The notes under the pieces: generated by a model | What the model was told of the DNA's origin: nothing | The model's input: the letters and a program-made list of their open reading frames with translations, nothing else | Databases searched by the model: none | Position numbers and translations under genes: made by a program | Part shown: in pieces, positions 52,091-58,296 of the stretch | Position numbering within the stretch: the stretch's first letter is position 1 | Layout of the letters: every line of letters starts with the position of its first letter | Assembly (NCBI RefSeq): GCF_011947195.1 | Contig: NZ_JAATVY010000013.1 | Location: forward strand, 62,001-126,000 | Source: Planosporangium thailandense | Lineage (GTDB): Bacteria > Actinomycetota > Actinomycetes > Mycobacteriales > Micromonosporaceae | DNA: 64,000 bases | Direction: 5' to 3'

Positions 52091-53623
52091 ATGACGCTGA
52101 GCGACCTACCCGACCGGTGGTGCGGCACCACCGTGCTCGTCGTGGGCGACGCGCTGCTCGACGGCTGGCTCGTAGGCTCGCCGCGCCGGCTCTGCCGAGA
52201 GGCGCCGGCGCCGGTCCTCGAAGTGGAGCGTACGACCTACGCCGGCGGTGGGGCGGCCAACGCCGCGTGCAACGTCGCCGCGCTCGGCGGGCGGGCCGTG
52301 CTCGTGGGCGCGATCGGCGAGGACCCGGACGGTGGCCGGCTGCGGCGCAGACTGGACGCGGCGGGCGTCGACCACCGGCTGGTGTCCGTACGGGGCAGGC
52401 GCACCATCGCCAAGCGGCGGCTGGTCGCTGACGACCAGATCGTGCTGCGCTTCGACGAGGGCGACAGCGGCCCGCTGCCCGAGGAAGCGACGGCGGCGCT
52501 GGTCGAGAAGGTCGGCGCCGCGCTCGACGAGGGCGTCGACGCGGTGATCGTGGGTGACTACGGCGCCGGTGGAGTCGACGACGCGGTACACGCGCTGCTG
52601 GCGCAGCGGCGCGCGCACATCCCGCTGCTGGTGGTCGACGCGCACGACCCCCGGCCCTGGGCGAGCGTCCGTCCGGACCTCGTCACGCCGAGCTTCGCCG
52701 AAGCCTGCCGGCTGCTGGACTGCGACGCCGCCGCGGTCGACGGGCGCCGGGCCGAGTGGGTCACCGACGCCGCCGACCGGCTGCTCGCGCTCGCCGGCGC
52801 GCCCGCCGTGGCGGTGACGCTCGACGTGGAGGGGGCGGTCGTGCTGACCGGGCAGGTCGAGCCGGTACGCACGTACGCGCAGCCCGCGCCCGCGAGCCAC
52901 GCCGCGGGCGCCGGTGACGCATACGTCGCGGCGTTCACGCTGGCGCTCGCCACGAACGTGCCGCTCGCCGACGCCGCGGAGGTGGCGCAGCTCGCCGCCA
53001 CGGCGGCCACCCGGGGCCGTACGCCGGGCACCGCGGTCTGTGACACGCGCGGACTGCTGGAGGTCGGTGGGGCGGGCGACCCGGTCGCGATGTCGGTCAC
53101 CGACCTGGTCGCGGCCGTGTCGGCGCACCGCAAACAGGGCCGCCGGATCGTGTTCACCAACGGCTGCTTCGACGTGCTGCACCGCGGTCACGTCGGCTAC
53201 CTCAACCAGGCCAAGCGCCTCGGCGACGTGCTGATCGTCGCGGTCAACTCCGACGACTCCGTACGCCGCCTCAAGGGCCCCGAGCGTCCGGTCAACCCGG
53301 TCGAGGACCGTGTCGCGGTGCTCGCGGCGCTGGCCTGCGTCGACCACGTCGTGATCTTCGAGGAGGACAGCCCGGCGAACCTCATCGCGTTGGTGCAGCC
53401 GGACCTGTACGTCAAGGGCGGCGACTACCGCCCGGAGACGATCCCGGAGGCGGCGCTGGTGCGCAAGCTCGGCGGCGAGGTGCTGACGCTGGACTACCTG
53501 CCGGACCGGTCCACCACGAAGCTGATCGGCCGGATCCGGGCCGGCGCGGCCCGACCGGCGACCCGCCTGCCGAAGCAGGGGCACGCGTTCGACGGGGCGC
53601 GCGGTCGGCGTACCCGCCCGTGA
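52091..53623 (+). CDS. hldE: Bifunctional heptose-7-phosphate kinase / heptose-1-phosphate adenylyltransferase
   Basis: 510 residues from ATG 52091, with AGGAGG 7 nt upstream. The N-terminal PfkB/ribokinase domain (about 1-320; GDALLDGW, AGGGAANAACNVAAL, catalytic AAGAGDAYVAAF) phosphorylates D-glycero-D-manno-heptose 7-phosphate. The C-terminal nucleotidyltransferase domain (about 350-490; TNGCFDVLHRGHVGYL, with the HxGH motif as HRGH) adds AMP. In Gram-negatives this feeds lipopolysaccharide. In an actinomycete the ADP-heptose must serve something else, such as glycosylation or a natural product. No gmhA, gmhB or hldD gene is adjacent. Confidence 0.95.
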   Translation: MTLSDLPDRWCGTTVLVVGDALLDGWLVGSPRRLCREAPAPVLEVERTTYAGGGAANAACNVAALGGRAVLVGAIGEDPDGGRLRRRLDAAGVDHRLVSVRGRRTIAKRRLVADDQIVLRFDEGDSGPLPEEATAALVEKVGAALDEGVDAVIVGDYGAGGVDDAVHALLAQRRAHIPLLVVDAHDPRPWASVRPDLVTPSFAEACRLLDCDAAAVDGRRAEWVTDAADRLLALAGAPAVAVTLDVEGAVVLTGQVEPVRTYAQPAPASHAAGAGDAYVAAFTLALATNVPLADAAEVAQLAATAATRGRTPGTAVCDTRGLLEVGGAGDPVAMSVTDLVAAVSAHRKQGRRIVFTNGCFDVLHRGHVGYLNQAKRLGDVLIVAVNSDDSVRRLKGPERPVNPVEDRVAVLAALACVDHVVIFEEDSPANLIALVQPDLYVKGGDYRPETIPEAALVRKLGGEVLTLDYLPDRSTTKLIGRIRAGAARPATRLPKQGHAFDGARGRRTRP

Positions 53624-53627
53624 GGTG

Positions 53628-53652
53628 GGTTGCCCGGGTGGGCGGTGGGTAT
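53628..53652 (+). promoter_or_regulatory. Sigma-B-like promoter candidate, site 6
   Basis: GGTT (53628-53631), 15 bp, GGGTAT (53647-53652); a second GGGTAT follows at 53662-53667. It is located between hldE and the 57-residue protein, whose ATG is at 53704. Confidence 0.5.
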
Positions 53653-53703
53653 GAGTGCGGTGGGTATCAGTCCCGCGGAGCAGTGAACGCAAAGGGAGAA
53701 GCC

Positions 53704-53877
53704 ATGCCCAATGTTCAGCAGCCGGAGATGCGCCGTAGCGGGCAGGACCCGTTGGTGACCGACAGCGTGAAGGACACCGCGACGACCTCGGCCGGCGGCG
53801 CCAAGGGCGACGACCGGGCGCTGCACAAGGTGCCCGAGGACCAGAAGTCACCGTACGGGCCGCAGTCGACGAAGTGA
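53704..53877 (+). CDS. Small hydrophilic protein, coupled to GT2
   Basis: 57 residues from ATG 53704, with GGGAGAA 4 nt upstream (MPNVQQPEMRRSGQDP...). It is rich in Lys, Asp, Gln, Thr and Gly, without Cys or a hydrophobic core, and is probably disordered. Its stop overlaps the GTG start of the glycosyltransferase (GTGA), so the two are translated together. A sigma-B-like promoter lies just upstream. Function unknown. Confidence 0.75.
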   Translation: MPNVQQPEMRRSGQDPLVTDSVKDTATTSAGGAKGDDRALHKVPEDQKSPYGPQSTK

Positions 53878-54824
53878 GCGCGCAGCAGGGTGTGCCGGCT
53901 CCGGGGAGCCGGCACTACTTGTGTTCCGCGGGGTTGCGGTCGCTCGACCCCGGTGACCCGGTGGCGTTCGCCGCTGAGCGCGAGTTGGACGTCCTGGTGC
54001 CGACCCGCAACCGGCCGGTCGAGCTGGCCGCCGCCCTCGCCGGGCTGGCCGCCCAGGACGCCGCGTTCGGCGTGGTGGTGAGTGACCAGTCGGACGCCGA
54101 GCCCGCCTGGCTGCACCCCGCCGTGGCCGGCATCGTGCGCGCGCTGCGCTACGCCGGGCACCCGGTCCTGCTCGAGCAGCACCTGCCCCGGCGGGGACTG
54201 GCCGAGCAGCGCGGTCACCTGCTGTCGCGGTCGCGCGCGAGATACGTGCTCTCCCTCGACGACGACATCTGGCTGGAGCCCGGCGCGGTCACCCGGCTGC
54301 TGACCGCCATCAAGCAGCTCGGCTGCGGCTTCGTCGGGAACGCGCCGCACGGCCTTTCGTACGCCGACGAGCACCGCCCGCAGCAGGAGGCGCCGTTCGA
54401 GGAGTGGGACGGCCCGGTACGACCCGAGCGGATCGACGCGCGCGGCCCGAAGTGGGGCCGGCACACGGTGCACAACGCCGCGAACCTGCTGCACATCACC
54501 GAGCGGCTGGGCCTCGCGCCGGGGGAGTGGCGGGCGTACAAGATCGCCTGGATCGGCGCGTGTGTGCTGTACGACCGGGCGAAGCTGCTCGCGATCGGCG
54601 GGTACGGCTTCTGGCCCGATGTGCCGGCGGCGCACGCGGGTGAGGACGTCGTGGTGCAGTTGCGGCTACAGGCGGCCTACGGCGGCGCGGGCATCGTGCC
54701 GAGCGGCGCCTACCACCTGGAGTCCCCGACCACCGTTCCCGACCGTGACGTCCAGTGCTTCGACGTGGTGTCGGCGACCTCCGGTGCGCCGGCCGCCGCT
54801 GAGCAGGGGGAGGTCCGGGTCTGA
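53874..54824 (+). CDS. Family 2 (GT-A fold) glycosyltransferase
   Basis: 316 residues from GTG 53874. It is a GT2-like fold with LDVLVPTRNRPVELAAAL (about 38-55) for nucleotide binding and the metal-binding LSLDDDIWLEPGAV (about 125-138). The acceptor-side region contains KIAWIGACVLYDRAKL and HAGEDVVVQLRLQ, whose ED pair is the probable catalytic base. There are no membrane helices, so it is cytosolic. Position directly after hldE makes it a candidate heptosyltransferase or a user of another activated sugar (inference). Confidence 0.85.
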   Translation: MSAQQGVPAPGSRHYLCSAGLRSLDPGDPVAFAAERELDVLVPTRNRPVELAAALAGLAAQDAAFGVVVSDQSDAEPAWLHPAVAGIVRALRYAGHPVLLEQHLPRRGLAEQRGHLLSRSRARYVLSLDDDIWLEPGAVTRLLTAIKQLGCGFVGNAPHGLSYADEHRPQQEAPFEEWDGPVRPERIDARGPKWGRHTVHNAANLLHITERLGLAPGEWRAYKIAWIGACVLYDRAKLLAIGGYGFWPDVPAAHAGEDVVVQLRLQAAYGGAGIVPSGAYHLESPTTVPDRDVQCFDVVSATSGAPAAAEQGEVRV

Positions 54825-54868
54825 GCCCGGGCCTCCCTCCACCAGCAGCCCCCGGTCACGAGCCCCGG

Positions 54869-55993
54869 TCACCGTCTGCGGGTGGACGCGTCGGCGTAGC
54901 GCAACAGCGCTCCCACCCCGCTGTCGAGGTCGACCTCGTCGGGCGAGACGAGGACCAGGTCGGCGTCGGTCGCGGCGAGGGCGCGCAACAGGGCCGCGTC
55001 GGCGCGTACCTGGATCGGGTTCTGCGTACCCATCTCCCGGAGCTCCTCGGCGGTCATCGCGATCTCGCTCGGCGTTTCGCCCACCCACAGCTTCGCCGTG
55101 GAGGACAGGTCGTTGACCAGTAGCACCGTGTCGACCTGGGCGCGCTGGAGCGCCGAGACCGTCGCGGCGAGCCCCACGCCGGCCGCGGCGTCGCGGCCGC
55201 GCTGCGTCTTGAACGCGTCGATGACCTCGGACACGTGCTGTGCGGCCAGCGCGGCGACGGCCTGCAGTGTGACGTCGTCGAGCGGGTCGGGGTCGGCCCC
55301 GGGCGCCCGTACGCCGACGTCGGTCTCGATGTAGCGCTTCTGCCACCACTCCGGCAGCTGGCCGATGAGCAGCCGGCGCGCCTGCGCCTCACCGGCGACG
55401 ATGATGGCCTCGGCAGCCATGTCGCTGGCCATCTGGGCCACCGCCTCGGCGATCTCCTGCGCGTTGCGCTGCCAGGTCATCTGGGTCGCCCGCCAGTGGT
55501 GGGAGTACGACCAGCCGCCCGCCTTGGCCCGGTGCAGCGGGTACAGGTTGTGGCCGTTGATCTGCCCGCGGCGCGCCACGCCGCCGACGGTGGCGCCCTC
55601 GAAGTCCGCCCCGACGCGGTTGACGACGATCCGCAGCCAGGCGACCTGCTCGCCGTACCCGGAGATCATCGGCATGGCGTGTGGCAGCGGCCCGAACGTC
55701 GCGACGTGGTCGAGTGGCGTGGCGAGGATGGGCACGCTCAGCGCGACCTCGCCGTGGCTGGCGAACGCGGCCAGCCAGTACTGGCCAGGCACCGGATCAT
55801 GGTTGAGGACGACGTTTTCGAGCGCGTCCAGCGTGGCCGTGTCGGCACCCTGGTCGGACAGCTCCTCGCGGGCGGCCCGCCAGCGCAGCTCGATGGCCTT
55901 GGTGGCGTTCTCGGACTCGTGGCTCGCGTCGAGCAGGACCGACGCCCACGGCCCCGGGCGTTCGGCCAGCGGACGAAGCATCGATAGGTGCAT
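54869..55993 (-). CDS. Bacterial eRF1-like protein (baeRF family, Rv2629-like)
   Basis: 374 residues from ATG 55993, with GGGGG 6 nt upstream. The architecture matches actinobacterial baeRF proteins related to eRF1 and to the Vms1/ANKZF1 peptidyl-tRNA hydrolases. The central region RAKAGGWSYSHHWRATQMTW aligns with the family GWSQ-type motif, and the C-terminal RNase-H-like domain ends TDADLVLVSPDEVDLDSGVGALLRYA. The mycobacterial relative Rv2629 belongs to the dormancy regulon. It probably acts on stalled ribosomes or peptidyl-tRNA during stress. A near-match sigma-B-like promoter (GCGT-N17-GGGTAC) lies upstream. Confidence 0.85.
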   Translation of the reverse strand: MHLSMLRPLAERPGPWASVLLDASHESENATKAIELRWRAAREELSDQGADTATLDALENVVLNHDPVPGQYWLAAFASHGEVALSVPILATPLDHVATFGPLPHAMPMISGYGEQVAWLRIVVNRVGADFEGATVGGVARRGQINGHNLYPLHRAKAGGWSYSHHWRATQMTWQRNAQEIAEAVAQMASDMAAEAIIVAGEAQARRLLIGQLPEWWQKRYIETDVGVRAPGADPDPLDDVTLQAVAALAAQHVSEVIDAFKTQRGRDAAAGVGLAATVSALQRAQVDTVLLVNDLSSTAKLWVGETPSEIAMTAEELREMGTQNPIQVRADAALLRALAATDADLVLVSPDEVDLDSGVGALLRYADASTRRR

Positions 55994-56151
55994 CAGTTAC
56001 CCCCTGGTTGGCGTCTTTCGCTCGTACCCTCAGCCGGCTGCTTGTCACGCGATTGCCGCTATCGAGGGACCCGGCGGGGGCGGTTGTGGTGGCGGGGGCG
56101 GTGGTGGCAGTGGTGTCGGTGGTCGGCGATCCACGTGATATCTGTTGAGCC
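55994..56151. other. Divergent promoter region with G-rich tract
   Basis: Between the baeRF and HAD genes. The part at about 56068-56130 is a run of GGNGG-type repeats on the plus strand that could form a G-quadruplex. GGGTAC of the baeRF near-match promoter is at 56029-56024 on the minus strand. Confidence 0.4.
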
Positions 56152-56637
56152 GTGGCGGCAGGCAGGCCGTTGGCCGTGTTCGACGTGGACGGCGTGGTCG
56201 CCGATGTCCGGCACCGCCTGCACCACGTGGCCCGCCGGCCCAAGAACTGGCGACGGTTCTTCGCCGGCGCCGCGGGTGACCCGCCGCTGGCTCCCGGAGT
56301 GGCGCTCGCACGGGAGTACGCCCGCGACCATCGCCTCATCTGGCTGACCGGCCGGCCGGAGTACCTGCGCCCGGTCACCGAGCACTGGCTGTCCCGCCAC
56401 CACCTGCCGGTCGACGAGCTTCTGATGCGGCCGACGTCCGATCACCGGCCGGCGCGCGAGTTCAAGGCCGAACAACTGCGCCGGCTCGGCCGGTCGGGCG
56501 AGATCGCCATCGTGGTCGACGACGATCCCGCGGTGGTCGCGAAGCTGACGCAAGCGGGGTGGCCGGTCCGGCTGGCCGACTGGGTGCCGTACGCCGAGTC
56601 GCTGCGGGAGGCGCAGGAGCGCGAAGGCCGCACATAG
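56152..56637 (+). CDS. HAD-superfamily phosphatase-like protein
   Basis: 161 residues from GTG 56152. HAD motif I is VFDVDGVVADVRHRL (9-23, Asp nucleophile and +2 Asp), motif II is LIWLTGRPEYL (Thr), the motif III Lys lies in FKAEQLRRL, and motif IV is VVDDDPAVV. No cap domain is inserted, as in polynucleotide-kinase/phosphatase-like or acid phosphatase-like members. The substrate is unknown. It lies behind a G-rich stretch. Confidence 0.85.
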   Translation: MAAGRPLAVFDVDGVVADVRHRLHHVARRPKNWRRFFAGAAGDPPLAPGVALAREYARDHRLIWLTGRPEYLRPVTEHWLSRHHLPVDELLMRPTSDHRPAREFKAEQLRRLGRSGEIAIVVDDDPAVVAKLTQAGWPVRLADWVPYAESLREAQEREGRT

Positions 56638-56787
56638 GTTTTCCGGCCGTGTACCTTCCGGCCGCGTCGGTTCCCGGCACGGGGCTCTCGTGGTGGTGGG
56701 CGTGGGGCGGGCTGATCGCCGCCCCGGTCGCGGGCACCCGGAGGGCTGGCTGATCCGCCGGATGCCCGCGACCGGGGGTGTTCGGCG

Positions 56788-57189
56788 TCAGGTCGCCGTG
56801 GTGGGTGTGAGCGCCTGCAGCAGCGCCTCGGCGTCCGCGCCGCGCGGTGAATCCGGTCGCAGCGGATCGTGGCCCAGCGTCAACAGGGTGTCACGCCACG
56901 GTCCGTTGATCTCTCCGTCGTCGGGCTTGTTCGTCAGGCGCCCGACCACCAGTTCGGTGACGAGCCGCATCGTCGCCACGTCGTCGTCGGTCAGGTCGAC
57001 GCGCCGTTTCTCCAGGATCCGCAGGACCCGCTCGCCGAGCTCGTGGATGTCGATGCCGGGCTCCGGGGCGTACGCGTCAGCGCCGTCGGGGGTCGACAGC
57101 AGCCAGTCGCGAAGCTCCGGGGAGGGCATGTTCACCACGCGGTGGAAGACGTCCCAGGTCTGTTCGATGTCCGGATTGCCACGGGTCAT
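56788..57189 (-). CDS. DUF3140 protein
   Basis: 133 residues from ATG 57189, with GGGGG 8 nt upstream; an in-frame GTG at 57198 is less likely. The N-terminus DIEQTWDVFHRVVNMPSPELRDWL is the DUF3140 signature. In other bacteria the domain occurs in small, possibly DNA-associated or stress-linked proteins; no function is proven. Here it is preceded by a sigma-B-like promoter (site 7). Confidence 0.85.
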   Translation of the reverse strand: MTRGNPDIEQTWDVFHRVVNMPSPELRDWLLSTPDGADAYAPEPGIDIHELGERVLRILEKRRVDLTDDDVATMRLVTELVVGRLTNKPDDGEINGPWRDTLLTLGHDPLRPDSPRGADAEALLQALTPTTAT

Positions 57190-57215
57190 CTCGATCACCC
57201 CCTAGGCCGTGCTAA

Positions 57216-57241
57216 TTACCCCGGGTGACGTGGGGTGAACC
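57216..57241 (-). promoter_or_regulatory. Sigma-B-like promoter candidate, site 7
   Basis: Minus strand: GGTT (57241-57238), 16 bp, GGGTAA (57221-57216), 26 nt before the DUF3140 ATG. The last base of the -10 differs from the T, C or G of the other sites. Confidence 0.45.
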
Positions 57242-57326
57242 GCCGGGCTGAGGAGTGAGATGACCGAGACGGTAGAGCCTGACCGGTTAAGTACTTATAC
57301 CCTAATTAACAGATATAGTTCGGTTC

Positions 57327-58142
57327 ATGCGCGCCACTCGTTCCACCGACGCGGCTGCCGGGACCACCGAGTCCACCGAGTCCACCGAGTCCGGCGAGTC
57401 CACCGTTTCCGCTGCTCCGGTGGCGCGCCGCCGGCCGGACCTCGTCCAACGCCTGCTCGGGGCGGTCGCGGCGGTACTGGTGACCGGCGGCCTGGTCCTG
57501 GTCGGCGGGGCCGGCCTGAACCTCTGGTCCCGGGTGCACCGCATCGAGGCCAGCCAGGCGAAGCTTGTGCACGCGGTCGACGCCGCCTGGCCGCCGATTC
57601 CGGTACGGCCGGCGGGCCGTGGGGGCGCCGGCGGCCAAGCGATACCGGCGGGGCAGGACACGGCGGCGGGGCAGGGATCGGCCGGGCAGGACTCCTCGGG
57701 CGCCGTCGCCAGGCTCCACATACCCCGGCTGCGGCTGGACCTGGTGGTCGTCGAGGGCTCCGCCGATGCCGACCTGCTGCGCGGCCCCGGGCACATCCCG
57801 GGCACTCCGCTGCCCGGACAGCCGGGCAACGTGGGGATCGCCGGTCACCGGTACCCGGGGGTGTTCTGGGACCTGGACCGGCTCCACCCCGGTGACCCCG
57901 TGGTCCTGGAGACCTCCCGGTCCTGGTACGTCTACCGCGTCGACCGGGAGATGACCGTCGGCCCGTCCGACGTCGACGTGCTTTCTCCACATCCCGCCGG
58001 TGCGCCTACCGGCGCCCGGGACCTTCTCACCCTGGTCACCTGTGACCCGGTCTTCACCACGCTGCGCCGGTTGATCCGGCAGGCGGTGCTGGTACGGACC
58101 ACGCCGCGAGCCGACGGCGCCCCGCCGGAGCTGACGGGCTGA
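57327..58142 (+). CDS. Sortase, class E-like
   Basis: 271 residues from ATG 57327. An N-terminal Ser/Thr/Glu-rich cytoplasmic part with three STE repeats leads to one membrane helix (about 42-64), a linker and the sortase barrel (about 125-265). The catalytic triad is His174 (IAGHRYPG), Cys239 (LVTCDPVF) and Arg247 or Arg248. The TLVTCDP arrangement is closer to class E than to class F. There is no ribosome site, and TATAGT (57314-57319) ends 7 nt before the ATG, so the mRNA may be leaderless. A candidate substrate is the LPVTG protein at 32788. Confidence 0.9.
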   Translation: MRATRSTDAAAGTTESTESTESGESTVSAAPVARRRPDLVQRLLGAVAAVLVTGGLVLVGGAGLNLWSRVHRIEASQAKLVHAVDAAWPPIPVRPAGRGGAGGQAIPAGQDTAAGQGSAGQDSSGAVARLHIPRLRLDLVVVEGSADADLLRGPGHIPGTPLPGQPGNVGIAGHRYPGVFWDLDRLHPGDPVVLETSRSWYVYRVDREMTVGPSDVDVLSPHPAGAPTGARDLLTLVTCDPVFTTLRRLIRQAVLVRTTPRADGAPPELTG

Positions 58143-58243
58143 CGGGCTGGCGGTCTGGCGGGGCTGACGGGCTGACGGGGGCTGACGAGCGTCGGGCGGC
58201 CGGACGAGGCGTGAACCGCCCAAACGTCCGATCCAGCCAAAAT

Positions 58244-58271
58244 CTCAGCTGCGACCGAGCGTTGCCGATGT
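58244..58271 (+). promoter_or_regulatory. FliA/WhiG-like promoter before cheA
   Basis: CTCA (58244-58247), 16 bp, GCCGATGT (58264-58271), 25 nt before the cheA TTG. It matches the GCCGATA-type -10 of FliA/sigma-D/WhiG promoters and shares the CTCA-N16-GCCGAT layout with the site before cheB. Confidence 0.6.
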
Positions 58272-58296
58272 GGGCCTCGTAGAAAGGGAGGCGGCG

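Noticed and set aside
52091-53623. Lipopolysaccharide core synthesis locus
   Set aside because: Everything else indicates a Gram-positive actinomycete, and no other LPS gene is present.
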